A stretch of DNA of 64,000 nt from contig JBMNLV010000012.1 of NCBI GenBank assembly GCA_050953005.1, forward strand, positions 1-64,000, given 5' to 3'. Positions 28,567 to 37,601 of the stretch are shown here, one piece after another. Made by a program: the position numbers and the translations under genes. The stretch comes from UBA6115 sp050953005 (GTDB taxonomy: Bacteria; Bacillota; Clostridia; Christensenellales; Aristaeellaceae). The notes beneath the pieces are model-generated. The model did no database searches. It saw only the letters and a list, made by a program, of their open reading frames with translations, and was not told the origin of the DNA. Position 1 is the stretch's first letter. The number at the start of each line of letters is the position of its first letter.

Positions 28567-29338
28567 GCGCCATTGCCGGCGCAGACTGCTGGACAAAAGC
28601 TTTAATGATGATATTCAGAATCAGCATTAGCTGACAGCGGGATTTGGTGTCCACGTCCAAAGTAGTGGTGGCATCATTCACCAGATGGAAATGGTAATCG
28701 CCCAGCTTGGCCAATCTGGAAGTAGGCTTGACAGTAAAGGTAACAGTTTTGGCATTGCGGGCTCTGGCGACCTGGGCTACACGGACTACCTGCTCCGTTT
28801 CGCCGCTCAAGGAGGCGAGGAAAACAATATCATTTTCCGTCAGTTGTTCTGCCTGGATGTAGGCGATGTGTGTATCCTGGTATAATGTCACATGGCGGGA
28901 AAGTGAAAGCAGATGGCGGGAAGCGTATTCAAAAACAATGCTGGTCAGGCCCTTGGCGAAGAAATGGATATGGGTCTTCTGATGCATCAAAGCGGCTATC
29001 TCGTTCACGGCCTGCAGATCTATGCCCTTCGCGGTTCGCTCGATGTCAGACAGTTCCTCCGCCAAAAGATCCTGCAGGGAACAGGATGCGTAGATATTCT
29101 CTTCCAGCTGGCGGGAGGCTGCTTGGTCCCGGAGGAAGTATTTCAAGTGGCTGTATCCTTCCAGATTCAGTTTTTTGCAAAGCCGGATGATGGTGGTGGC
29201 GGATACGAAAGTGGTCTTAGCCAAATCATGGATGGACATGTTGGCGATATCTTCTTTATGCTTGTTGATGTAACGAAGAATTTCCAGCTCCAGCGGGCTG
29301 AGAGCGTTGATTACATCAGCTGAAAAACTTTGAAACAT
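28547..29338 (-). CDS. RpiR/MurR family transcriptional regulator
   Basis: 263 residues with the two-domain layout of RpiR regulators: an N-terminal HTH_6 domain (LSPLELEILRYINKHKEDI, then MSIHDLAKTTFVSATTIIRL) and a C-terminal SIS sugar-phosphate sensing domain (THIHFFAKGLTSIVFEYAS, ENDIVFLASLSGETEQVV). It is transcribed divergently from the glycosidase/ABC operon starting at 29537 and is the obvious local regulator, probably sensing a sugar phosphate. The ATG at 29338 sits behind AAGGGGTGAG at good spacing; a GTG three codons earlier would have none. The last codons coincide with an IS-end-like sequence, so the C-terminus may have been altered. Confidence 0.9.
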   Translation of the reverse strand: MFQSFSADVINALSPLELEILRYINKHKEDIANMSIHDLAKTTFVSATTIIRLCKKLNLEGYSHLKYFLRDQAASRQLEENIYASCSLQDLLAEELSDIERTAKGIDLQAVNEIAALMHQKTHIHFFAKGLTSIVFEYASRHLLSLSRHVTLYQDTHIAYIQAEQLTENDIVFLASLSGETEQVVRVAQVARARNAKTVTFTVKPTSRLAKLGDYHFHLVNDATTTLDVDTKSRCQLMLILNIIIKAFVQQSAPAMAQSKPPA

Positions 29339-29379
29339 AGCACTCACCCCTTTGTAGATATATCATATCAAATGGTCTG

Positions 29380-29399
29380 TTTCAAGAAATGCTTGGAAA
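29380..29399. promoter_or_regulatory. Candidate operator in the rpiR-GH4 divergent region
   Basis: TTTCAAG (29380-29386) and CTTGGAAA (29392-29399) form an imperfect inverted repeat in the 198-base divergent region. This is where an RpiR-type dimer would be expected to bind. A second dyad, TTCCGGTT/AACCGGAA (29429-29436, 29459-29466), lies closer to the glycosidase gene. Confidence 0.4.
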
Positions 29400-29536
29400 G
29401 TAATTTGTTACGGAGGAATGTTACATGTTTCCGGTTTTGTTCCACAGGTACAGAAAAGAACCGGAAGGTTGAAGAATTGCCCGGATGTTGATACGCTTTT
29501 CCCGTCAATCAAAGCGAACCTGAGAGGTGTCTGACT

Positions 29537-30859
29537 ATGAAGAAAAACATAGTTGTAATTGTTGGAGGAGGCTCCACATGGACTCCTGGTTTGCTCAAGA
29601 GCCTGTGCCAGAAGAAATGCGAGTTTCCGTTGAAAGAGCTGCGGCTATATGACATTGACGCTGAACGTCAGGCAGTGATCGGTGAGTTTGCGAAAGTCCT
29701 GTTCGCGGAAGAATATCCTGAACTGAAATTCATGTATACTACCGATAAACAACAAGCTTACCGGGATGCGGATTTTGTATTCTGCCAGATTCGCACAGGC
29801 GGTTTTGACATGCGGATGATGGATGAGCAGATTCCGCTGGCGCATGGTGTGGTGGGTCAGGAGACCTGCGGCCCCGGCGGCTTTGCCTATGGCCTGCGGT
29901 CCATTCCGGACATGATTGAAATCGTCCGGGATGCCCGAACCTACGCTGATGATCCCTGGATCCTCAACTATACAAATCCCGCTGCCATCGTAGCGCTGGC
30001 GCTGGAAAGAGTGTTCCCAAAAGACAAGAAAATTGTCAATATGTGCGACCAGCCGGTCAATTTATTGCAGTCTTTTGCCAAGGTCCTGGGAGTCCGGCGT
30101 CAGGATATCGTACCTGAATATGTGGGGCTGAATCATTTCGGCTGGTTCACAAAGCTGAAAGACAGGGACGGGAATGACTTGCTGGCGCCTTTGCGGGAAA
30201 AAATCCTGAACGAAGGCTTCTTGCCTGCTGATGCGGCGGAACGGGATGCTTCCTGGCTGCATACATACGCCATGGTGCAGACCATCATGCGGGACTTCCC
30301 GGATTATGTCCCCAACACATACCTGCAGTATTACCTGTATCCGGAACAGGTGGTGGCCCGGCTTGATACGGACCATACACGTACGGAGGAAGTCAAAAAC
30401 GGAAGAGAGAAACGTGTTTTCGCACAGTGCAAGCAAGCCGTTCAGCAGGGCACGACCCAGGGACTGACCATTGCCAAGAGCGAAGCCCATGCGGATATGA
30501 TCGTGGATGTGGCTTCCAGCATTGCGTGTGATAAGGGTGAGACCTTTATTATGATCACCAGAAACAATGATACGGTAAGCAATTTCCATGAGAACGCGAT
30601 GGTTGAAACCGTCGCTCATGTTGGCAAGGATGGCGTGACCGCGGTTCCGTTTGGTCAGATTGATATGTTTATGAAAGGCTTGATGGAGGGGCAATACGCT
30701 TACGAGTGTTTGACCGTCGACAGTTATTTCGAAGGATCGTATAAGAAAGCGCTTCAGGCGCTGACGCTGAACCGCACCCTGGTAGATGCGAAAAAAGCCC
30801 GGGCAGTGCTTGACGATCTGATTGACGCAAACCAGCGCTACTGGCCGGAGTTAACATGA
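29537..30859 (+). CDS. Glycoside hydrolase family 4, 6-phospho-alpha-glucosidase type
   Basis: GH4 enzymes cleave glycosides by an NAD- and metal-dependent oxidation-elimination mechanism. The 440-residue length is typical. Visible are the Rossmann NAD motif (VGGGSTWTPG, residues 9-18), ICQ/RTGG substrate region, the metal-binding Cys170 in NMCDQP, and His200 in GLNHFGW. A CDxP motif at the metal Cys is the pattern of 6-phospho-alpha-glucosidases (CDMP), while beta-specific members carry CN-V/I-P. The gene leads an operon with a deacetylase overlapping its stop (ATGA) and an ABC importer, not a PTS. That is odd for an enzyme of phosphorylated sugars, so the natural substrate may be unphosphorylated or phosphorylated differently. 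Confidence 0.9.
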   Translation: MKKNIVVIVGGGSTWTPGLLKSLCQKKCEFPLKELRLYDIDAERQAVIGEFAKVLFAEEYPELKFMYTTDKQQAYRDADFVFCQIRTGGFDMRMMDEQIPLAHGVVGQETCGPGGFAYGLRSIPDMIEIVRDARTYADDPWILNYTNPAAIVALALERVFPKDKKIVNMCDQPVNLLQSFAKVLGVRRQDIVPEYVGLNHFGWFTKLKDRDGNDLLAPLREKILNEGFLPADAAERDASWLHTYAMVQTIMRDFPDYVPNTYLQYYLYPEQVVARLDTDHTRTEEVKNGREKRVFAQCKQAVQQGTTQGLTIAKSEAHADMIVDVASSIACDKGETFIMITRNNDTVSNFHENAMVETVAHVGKDGVTAVPFGQIDMFMKGLMEGQYAYECLTVDSYFEGSYKKALQALTLNRTLVDAKKARAVLDDLIDANQRYWPELT

Positions 30860-31593
30860 AACTGATCGTAAATGCGGATGATTTCGGCCTTACAGAGGGT
30901 GTGACACAGGGGATTCTGGACGCGATGAAGCATGGAATCGTCACATCAACAACCATGATGGTCAATATGCCGGGCACGCAGGGCGCGGCTGCCATCGTCC
31001 GGGAAAACCCGAATCTGGCAGTGGGGCTGCACATCAATATCAGTTTGGGAAATCCCTTGACAAACGTGCCCAGCCTTACGGAGAACGGCATGTTTTTGAA
31101 GCCGGCGGCGCTTGGCAGTGATGACCGGTACGATGAAAAAGAATTGTATCAGGAGATGCGGGCGCAGTATCATCGTTTTACGGAGTTGACCGGCAGAAAA
31201 CCCACCCACATGGATTCTCACCTGTATGCGCATCAAAAGTTCGCCAAGGCAAGCAGCGCGATCAGAAGGTTGGCAGAGGAAGAAAAACTGCCCGTGCGTG
31301 ACTTGGCGACGAGCCGGTGTTCCCGCGTCTTTTTTGAGGGGAGCTTCAAGGTAAAGCAAGGCGAAACCCAGGAGAACCTGAAAGAAAAATGTCTTCATTT
31401 GATCAGGTCGCTATCGGGTCGCCCTGTGGCGGAAATGATGGTGCATCCGGCGTTCCCGGACGAGTGGCTGCTGAACAATTCCAGCTATAGTATCCAGCGT
31501 TCCTTGGAGCACGCGGTGCTTACGGACCCCGATGTATGTCAGTATATATCCAAAGCAGCCGTTACATTGGCTACTTTCCGGGATTTGGAGTGA
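30856..31593 (+). CDS. ChbG/YdjC family carbohydrate deacetylase
   Basis: ChbG-type enzymes remove N-acetyl groups from chitooligosaccharides or related amino sugars using a divalent metal. The 245-residue protein shows all family landmarks: NADDFGLTEGV (metal Asp pair, residues 6-16), VGLHINI (metal His), THMDSHLYAH (metal His), and the C-terminal EMMVHPAFPDE. The start overlaps the glycosidase stop by four bases, so both proteins are made together. This pairing suggests that the oligosaccharide imported by the following ABC system contains an N-acetylated sugar. ChbG in E. coli sits in the chitobiose PTS operon together with a GH4 enzyme, which is a useful parallel. Confidence 0.92.
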   Translation: MKLIVNADDFGLTEGVTQGILDAMKHGIVTSTTMMVNMPGTQGAAAIVRENPNLAVGLHINISLGNPLTNVPSLTENGMFLKPAALGSDDRYDEKELYQEMRAQYHRFTELTGRKPTHMDSHLYAHQKFAKASSAIRRLAEEEKLPVRDLATSRCSRVFFEGSFKVKQGETQENLKEKCLHLIRSLSGRPVAEMMVHPAFPDEWLLNNSSYSIQRSLEHAVLTDPDVCQYISKAAVTLATFRDLE

Positions 31594-31599
31594 TGATCA

Positions 31600-32706
31600 A
31601 TGGCAGATATTCATCTACAGAACATTGTTAAAATATACGGCATTTCCAAGAATCAGAAAAAACGCCGTAGTATCTTTTCAAAAACAAGGGAATTGCCCAC
31701 CAAACGGGCGGTGGACGATGTAACGCTCACCATTCCACATGGCAGCTTCACGGTTTTGGTGGGGCCGTCCGGCTGTGGCAAAACCACCATGCTGCGGATG
31801 ATCGCCGGTCTGGAAGAGATCACGGATGGCAGGATTATGATGGCGGACATCGATATTACCAATTTGGATCCCGGTGACAGAGGCTTGGCGATGGTGTTCC
31901 AGAATTACGCTCTTTATCCCCACATGACGGTGCGTGAAAACATCGAATTCGGCCTGGTCAATGCCAGAATCCCAAGATTCGAGATCAAGGAGCGCGTGGA
32001 TCACGCGCTGGATGTTGTGGGTTTGACCGAATTTGCCATGCGGAAGCCTGCAAAGCTGTCCGGCGGACAGCGGCAGCGCGTGGCGCTGGCCCGGGCGATC
32101 GCAAAGTACCCCGAGTGCTTTCTGATGGATGAGCCCTTGAGCAATCTGGACGCCAAGCTCCGCAGTGAAATGCGTACGGAGCTGATCCAGCTGCATGAGG
32201 AATTGAAATCAACCTTCATATATGTGACACATGACCAAATTGAAGCCATGACCATGGGTACCAACATTGTGGTCATGAATGAAGGCAAGATTATGCAGCA
32301 GGGAACACCTACGGACATCCACAATGACCCCAACTGTGTTTTTGTAGCGCAGTTTGTGGGAGACCCCGGTATGAACATTGTCCCTGCAGCGGATTATCAG
32401 GTGGGCTTTCGTCCCAGAGATGTGGAGTTTGACTGCGCGGATGCGGACGATGACCATGTGATCCTTCGCTATAAGGCAAAGAGCTTTGAAAATCATGGTT
32501 CTGAGTTTTTGTATCAGCTGGATGCCCCGGAGAAAATTTTTGTCAAGGAACTGTCCAAAACACAGCGCCCGCTGACTGATATGCTAACAGTGAGAATCCA
32601 CCGCAGGAACCTGTATGTGTTTGGCCGTGACGGCAAGCGGATCTACGTCAATGAGGAGGTCGGTAAAGCCTATGCAGAGTTTAAGAGACATTGGCAGTCG
32701 GTATAA
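31600..32706 (+). CDS. Sugar ABC transporter ATP-binding protein (MsmK/UgpC type)
   Basis: 368-residue ATPase of the carbohydrate CUT1 importer family. Motifs in order: Walker A GPSGCGKTT (near residue 54), Q-loop VFQNYALYPHMTV, signature LSGGQRQRVALARA, Walker B CFLMDEPLSNLDA, H-loop VTHDQIEAMT, and a C-terminal MOBE/TOBE-like regulatory region (GFRPRDVEF). It has an unusual basic insert near residues 15-35 (SKNQKKRRSIFSKTRE) ahead of Walker A. It follows chbG by six bases and overlaps the next permease gene. The second importer at 41404-44577 has no ATPase of its own and may share this one, as MsmK-type ATPases often do. Confidence 0.93.
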   Translation: MADIHLQNIVKIYGISKNQKKRRSIFSKTRELPTKRAVDDVTLTIPHGSFTVLVGPSGCGKTTMLRMIAGLEEITDGRIMMADIDITNLDPGDRGLAMVFQNYALYPHMTVRENIEFGLVNARIPRFEIKERVDHALDVVGLTEFAMRKPAKLSGGQRQRVALARAIAKYPECFLMDEPLSNLDAKLRSEMRTELIQLHEELKSTFIYVTHDQIEAMTMGTNIVVMNEGKIMQQGTPTDIHNDPNCVFVAQFVGDPGMNIVPAADYQVGFRPRDVEFDCADADDDHVILRYKAKSFENHGSEFLYQLDAPEKIFVKELSKTQRPLTDMLTVRIHRRNLYVFGRDGKRIYVNEEVGKAYAEFKRHWQSV

Positions 32707-33799
32707 CGACCTGCGGGACGCTGTCGACGAACTGAAAGCGGCTTTGCGAAAATGCAGCAATAAGGAAGAACGCAGCAATCTCCATCAAAAACTGGCAGAT
32801 AAAAAACAGGAGCTGCGCCAGTTCAGGGCGTCTTTGACCGGTCAGGAATTACAGGCGTACAAAGATTACCGTATGATTCGACGGGAGATTAATCGCTGCG
32901 AGACGCTAAAGCGGTTTGACAGGATTGGAAACAGAGTGTCCCGTGTAATCAATCCTGTGTACATCTATATGTTGCCGGCAGCCTTCCACTCCATCTTCTT
33001 TACATTGATGCCGTTCATCTTCATGATCGTGGGCGCATTCTTTAAGCTGGACCTGGTGGATATCAAAAGCTCCAAGTTTGTGAAACTGTGGAACTTTAAT
33101 ATGGTTCTGGTCCGGGACAATGAGTTTTGGAGGGCTTTTGGCAACACCTTCCTCTTTGCCGTAATAACCGTTTTTCTGCTGATGGTTGTTACGGTGCTGA
33201 TGTCTTCCTGGCTTTCCAGAAATACAAAGATTCACAACATCGCTCAAACGATGATTTTCACTCCCCATATTTCCTCCATGGTGGCCGTGGGCATTTTGTG
33301 GGTCCTGATGCTGGACCCACAGGGTATCATCAACCAGATACTGGCGTTTTTGGGAATTAAGGGACCCAATTGGTTGATGGATTCAAGGACATCGCTATTC
33401 TCCGTGGCGCTGGTGACAGTCTGGAAATCCATAGGCTACTACTGTTTGATCATCATTGCCGGTTTGCAATCCTTGCCGAAGGATGTTTATGAAGCAGCAA
33501 AACTGGACAAAGCAAGCAAATGGACGATCCTTCGTAAGATCACCCTGCCGCTGTTGACGCCTACGCTGTCCTTTGTGTTCATCATGAAGTTCATCAATTC
33601 CTTTAAATCCTTCGCGTCCATTGATGTAATGACGCAGGGCGGTCCCCAGGGATCGAGCATGGTGTTGGGGTATTGGATCTACAATGCCGGCCGGGTCAAA
33701 TTCAATTACGGTTTTGCCATGGTGGGTTCCATTGTGCTGACAATCATGGTGGCTATATGTACGGCGCTGGCCAACAAGGGCTTTAAGAAGGAGGATTGA
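32672..33799 (+). CDS. Sugar ABC transporter permease (UgpA type) with coiled-coil N-terminus
   Basis: About 375 residues. The C-terminal 290 form a CUT1 permease with six membrane segments and the ATPase-docking EAA loop (DVYEAAKLDKASKWTILRKI). The first 80 residues are unusual: a hydrophilic, charged, heptad-like segment (LRDAVDELKAALRKCSNKEE, LHQKLADKKQELRQF) that predicts a cytoplasmic coiled coil not seen in standard permeases. The start at 32672 lies inside the ATPase gene behind GAGGAGG; the longer frame upstream is out-of-phase ATPase sequence. The overlap of 35 bases suggests coupled translation. Confidence 0.9.
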   Translation: MQSLRDIGSRYNDLRDAVDELKAALRKCSNKEERSNLHQKLADKKQELRQFRASLTGQELQAYKDYRMIRREINRCETLKRFDRIGNRVSRVINPVYIYMLPAAFHSIFFTLMPFIFMIVGAFFKLDLVDIKSSKFVKLWNFNMVLVRDNEFWRAFGNTFLFAVITVFLLMVVTVLMSSWLSRNTKIHNIAQTMIFTPHISSMVAVGILWVLMLDPQGIINQILAFLGIKGPNWLMDSRTSLFSVALVTVWKSIGYYCLIIIAGLQSLPKDVYEAAKLDKASKWTILRKITLPLLTPTLSFVFIMKFINSFKSFASIDVMTQGGPQGSSMVLGYWIYNAGRVKFNYGFAMVGSIVLTIMVAICTALANKGFKKED

Positions 33800-33803
33800 G
33801 TGC

Positions 33804-34733
33804 ATGGTAGATAAAAAAACCTTCATTCACCTGACCAAAGCCTACTCTCCGAAGGAGATCAAAGACAAGGAGCGCTTTCTGCTCCGGGTTCGCATCAAGC
33901 GCCGGCTGCTGTATTGCCTGAAGATCATTAACTATCTGATTCTGATCACAGTGGGTTTGATGTTCGTGTATCCTTTTACCTGGATGGCGTCCATGTCCCT
34001 GCGTCCGCTGGTGGACGCGCTGTCCTTTGACCCCGGTATTTGGGTGGCGGATCCTCAATGGAGTAATTACCTCTACGCCTGGAATCAGGCTCGTGTATCT
34101 CATTATGTTGGAAACTCGGTAAAGTACTCCATCCTGGTTATGGGGCTGCAGTATTTTACGCTGATCCCGGCGGCGTTCGGTTTTGCAACCATGAAGTTTA
34201 AAGGGAAGAAGCTGCTATGGGGTTCGAAACTCCTGGGAATGATGCTCCCGGCGGAGGCAACTTTTATTCCGGTATATTATTTTTACAGCAAGATGGGCTT
34301 GGTGGACAACTGGTTCGGCCTGATTATGCCGTCCCTTGTGGCGATGTTCGGCATCTTCATGTTCAAAAACGCATTTGAAGCCATCCCGGTGGAAGTGCTT
34401 GAAGCGGCTCGGATGGACAAGGCCAAAAACCGCACCATTATGCTCAAAATCATGGTGCCGATGATCGCGCCTGTGTTGATTACTCATTTGATTACATCCT
34501 TTATCAGCAACTGGAATGAATACTACTGGGTGCTGGTTATGACAAACAGTGAAAGTTTAAGAACCTTGCCAGTGGCGCTGCGTGGACTGCTGCAGGTAGA
34601 CGAAGGCGTGCCGCAATGGAATGTTGCCATGGCAGGCACAATGATTCAATTGGCTCCCATCCTGTTGATGTACATCTTTGCCAGCGGCAAGATTAAAACA
34701 GCGATGGTAGGCGATAGAAAAATCAAGATTTAA
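33804..34733 (+). CDS. Sugar ABC transporter permease (UgpE/MalG type)
   Basis: 309-residue inner-membrane permease that pairs with the preceding one to form the transport channel. It has about six membrane segments and the EAA motif near residue 200 (VEVLEAARMDKAKNRTIMLKI). The N-terminal 40 residues are basic and cytoplasmic. The start ATG (33804) comes four bases after the previous stop, with AGGAGG upstream. Its last 60 codons, plus the following ribosome site, are duplicated just downstream as a decayed copy (34757-34958). Confidence 0.93.
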   Translation: MVDKKTFIHLTKAYSPKEIKDKERFLLRVRIKRRLLYCLKIINYLILITVGLMFVYPFTWMASMSLRPLVDALSFDPGIWVADPQWSNYLYAWNQARVSHYVGNSVKYSILVMGLQYFTLIPAAFGFATMKFKGKKLLWGSKLLGMMLPAEATFIPVYYFYSKMGLVDNWFGLIMPSLVAMFGIFMFKNAFEAIPVEVLEAARMDKAKNRTIMLKIMVPMIAPVLITHLITSFISNWNEYYWVLVMTNSESLRTLPVALRGLLQVDEGVPQWNVAMAGTMIQLAPILLMYIFASGKIKTAMVGDRKIKI

Positions 34734-34958
34734 CTGTGGAAGGAGGAACAAGGTGAAAATTTAGGGACTCTACCAATGGCACTTCCGGACTGCCGCTGGC
34801 AGACGAAGGCGTGCCAAAATGGAATGTTGCCATGACAGGCGCAATGATCCAGTCGGCTTTCATCCTGTTGATGCAGGTCTTTGCCAATGGCAAGATTAAA
34901 ACGGCGATGGCAGGCGATAGAAAAATCTGAATTTATTATGGAAGGGAGAAACAAAATG
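34551..34958 (+). repeat. Tandem duplication of the permease 3' end
   Basis: The sequence from about 34556 (inside the permease) through its stop, ribosome site and a start codon is repeated from 34757 to 34958 with scattered substitutions. The unit is about 201 bp. The second copy carries the live ribosome site and ATG of the binding-protein gene. The first copy's equivalent (GTGAAAATTTAG) stops after two further codons. The second copy of the permease tail has no start and is a pseudogene fragment. Confidence 0.85.
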
Positions 34959-36338
34959 AAAAAACTCATCACATTGTTGTTGACCGTAGCAATGGTTCTA
35001 TCTATGGTCGTTTCCGCTCTGGCTGGTCCCTATGCGGGGCTCAACGAGGAAATCTATGTGGATAAAGCGTGGGACATTCTGGAAGCGAAACACGATAAAG
35101 AAGTAAGCATTACCATGTGGATCCCCAACTCCGCCACATCCACCATGGGTGTGGGCATTCAGGAGCTTGCGGACAAGTTCAACGCAGAACAGAAGGAAAA
35201 ATATCCGGGAAAAAACATTGCAGTTATCATTGAGTACCAAAACAAGTCCAGCACCCTGAATGAAAAGCTGCAGGCAGCGATTCTGTCGGGAAACAACCCG
35301 GTTATCTCTGCTGTCGGTGTTTCTTCCGTACCGCTGTATGAAGCAAGAGCATTGGACCTGCGCCGTGTATTTACCTATGATCAGCTGCAACAGCAGTCCC
35401 AGGGCATGATGCAGTATTCTCTGTACAACGGAAAGTACATGCTCAACCCCTATTTCCCCAGCGCAAGCAATATCATTGTTTACAACAAGACCCTTATGGA
35501 GTCCAAAGGCGTTGCCATGCCGGATGTCAACGCACTGCTGAGCGATCCAGACAGCTCCGACTGGAACTGGAACGCTTTCAAAACGGCCGCAAAGGCTGTG
35601 ACTGATGAAGCAAACGGTGTCTATGGATTTGCTGCGAACTCTCTGGATCCTGTGGGCATGATGTTCCAGCAGGGCGGCGCGCTGTATAACAGCACCGTCA
35701 CCGAGCTGAAATTCGTAGGCGATGAACGCTTTGCCAACGGTCTTGAGTTCTGGCGTTCCCTTGTTACCGAAGGTTGCATGCTCAATCCCAATTCCCGTTC
35801 CAATCATGGCACCGTCATTGTTTCTGAGTTCTATGAGCAAAAGGTCGGCATGATCTACACCACCTCCTCTAATATCGTAAAGTTCACCGCGGAGGCTGCT
35901 AACGCGGGCTTCGAAATCGGCGTGCTGCCCTTTCCCAAGCAGACCCAGTTCTTTACGAACCAGGGTGGTTCCGGTATTGTTATCCTGGATAATAAACCTA
36001 TCGAGGAACAGGAAGCTGCCGCAGAGTTTCTGCGCTGGCTGAACACCGCGCAGAACAATGCTCACATGTGCGCCGTGTCCGGCTATATGCCTGTTGTTAC
36101 TGCCGCTATGGACGAGGCCGCATTGCAGGAAGTCTATGCATCCACCCCATTGCTGAAGACGGTTACCGAGCTGATGCGGTTTGGTATCATTTCTCCCCAG
36201 GGCAAGGCCAAGGCTGCTTGTGACGGCGCCATCAACAGTTACTGCAAGATGATCTGGTCCGAGCCGGATACTTCCATAGCAGATATCATCAAGCAGGTCA
36301 CTGATAAGGCGCAGTACGAAATTGAGGCGAACCAGTAA
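34956..36338 (+). CDS. Extracellular solute-binding protein (family 1) of the sugar importer
   Basis: 460-residue binding protein for the importer encoded upstream. A signal peptide (MKKLITLLLTVAMVLS, ending in ALAG) is followed by a family-1 sugar-binding fold: EVSITMWIPNSATST, the EYQNKSSTLNEKLQAAILSG segment, and the FPKQTQFFTNQGGSGIVI region. No cysteine follows the signal, so there is no lipobox; a Gram-positive binding protein normally has one, so anchoring is unexplained. The ATG at 34956 is behind GAAGGGAGA. The next gene starts directly after the stop codon. Confidence 0.92.
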   Translation: MKKLITLLLTVAMVLSMVVSALAGPYAGLNEEIYVDKAWDILEAKHDKEVSITMWIPNSATSTMGVGIQELADKFNAEQKEKYPGKNIAVIIEYQNKSSTLNEKLQAAILSGNNPVISAVGVSSVPLYEARALDLRRVFTYDQLQQQSQGMMQYSLYNGKYMLNPYFPSASNIIVYNKTLMESKGVAMPDVNALLSDPDSSDWNWNAFKTAAKAVTDEANGVYGFAANSLDPVGMMFQQGGALYNSTVTELKFVGDERFANGLEFWRSLVTEGCMLNPNSRSNHGTVIVSEFYEQKVGMIYTTSSNIVKFTAEAANAGFEIGVLPFPKQTQFFTNQGGSGIVILDNKPIEEQEAAAEFLRWLNTAQNNAHMCAVSGYMPVVTAAMDEAALQEVYASTPLLKTVTELMRFGIISPQGKAKAACDGAINSYCKMIWSEPDTSIADIIKQVTDKAQYEIEANQ

Positions 36339-37598
36339 ATGAGCGTGAAGCAGGGAAGGGTTACCTTTTCTGTCGTAGGCTTAGGTGGGCGCGCAAGCGC
36401 CTACCTAAGCGTATTGCATGAAATTTATCCCAATGGCCATCAAGTGGTTGCAGTTGCTGACCCCGACCCGATCAAGCAGTCTCGTGCCAGAAAAGATTAC
36501 GGCTTGCAGGGCAATCAGATATTCAACACCGATCTGGAGCTGATAGAACAGCCCCGGTTGTCCGATGTTGCCATCATTGCTACCCAGGACAAGCTGCATC
36601 TTCGGGATGTCCAGGGGTTGCTGGCCAAAGGCTATGATTTGATTTTGGAGAAACCGGTGGCGACAACACTGGAGGAACTGAAGCAAATTAGTAAACTTTC
36701 TAAATCATTTCCTGATCAGATGGTCGCGGTGTGCCATGTGCTGCGGCACACCCTGTTCTTCGGAAAGATACGGCGAATATTGAAAAGCGGCCGGCTTGGC
36801 CCTGTGGTGTCTGTTCAGCACAATGAAAATATCGGATACTATCATTTTGCTCACAGCTATGTCCGTGGGCCCTGGAACAATGAGCATACCAGTGGCCCGC
36901 TCGCGTTGACCAAGAGCTGCCATGATATGGACATCTTGCTGTATCTGTTGGGAGATTCCCATTGCCAGCATATCTCTTCTTATGGTAAATTGTCCATATT
37001 CAACTGGGAACATTACGACCCTGATACCATGGCGCCCATGTGCGTCGATTGCCCGCAGAATGAAAGCTGTGCCTATTCCGCGCCCAAACTGTATTCCGGC
37101 GGAAAAATCAAGTCCGTGGTTTTTGACCTTTCCAGCAAGGAAAAGGCGCGGGAAAACCTGGGCGCATCACCATATGGACGATGCGTGTATCATTGCGACA
37201 ACAACGTAGTGGACCATCAGTCTACTGCCATTGAATTCGACAACGGCGTGACAGCCACCTTTAATCTTTCCGCGTTCACCGCAAAGGCCAACCGATCGTT
37301 AAAGGTGATGTGCCAGTTCGGTGAAATCCGGGCGGTTGAAAAACCCTACCTCATCGAAACCACTGATTTCAGGACAGATCAAACCACAGTGATGGAGCTG
37401 GATGTCCGTGATCGCGGGCACGGTGGAGGGGATAAGGCGTTCATGAAGGATTTTATGGAGAGTTATCTCCATGGAACGCCTTTCAACTCCACCTTGGAAC
37501 AGGCGATTGAATCCCATGCGATGGCGCTGCTGGCAGAAGAATCCAGAAAAGAAAACGGAAACGCGAAATGCGTTTCCGAATGGATGCAACGGCTGTGA
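36339..37598 (+). CDS. Gfo/Idh/MocA family oxidoreductase
   Basis: 419 residues, with a Rossmann NAD(P) domain (VVGLGGRASAYLSVL, then VAVADPDP) and the family EKP motif (LILEKPVATT, near residue 107). The C-terminal alpha/beta domain includes TKSCHDMDILLYLL, where the conserved catalytic His/Asp (H-D-M/I-D) is intact. A cysteine-rich insert CVDCPQNESC (about residue 230) is present, as in some members acting on sugars or glycosyl phosphates. The ATG follows the binding-protein stop with no gap. It probably oxidises or epimerises a sugar released by the GH4/ChbG pair. Confidence 0.9.
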   Translation: MSVKQGRVTFSVVGLGGRASAYLSVLHEIYPNGHQVVAVADPDPIKQSRARKDYGLQGNQIFNTDLELIEQPRLSDVAIIATQDKLHLRDVQGLLAKGYDLILEKPVATTLEELKQISKLSKSFPDQMVAVCHVLRHTLFFGKIRRILKSGRLGPVVSVQHNENIGYYHFAHSYVRGPWNNEHTSGPLALTKSCHDMDILLYLLGDSHCQHISSYGKLSIFNWEHYDPDTMAPMCVDCPQNESCAYSAPKLYSGGKIKSVVFDLSSKEKARENLGASPYGRCVYHCDNNVVDHQSTAIEFDNGVTATFNLSAFTAKANRSLKVMCQFGEIRAVEKPYLIETTDFRTDQTTVMELDVRDRGHGGGDKAFMKDFMESYLHGTPFNSTLEQAIESHAMALLAEESRKENGNAKCVSEWMQRL

Positions 37599-37601
37599 CA
37601 A

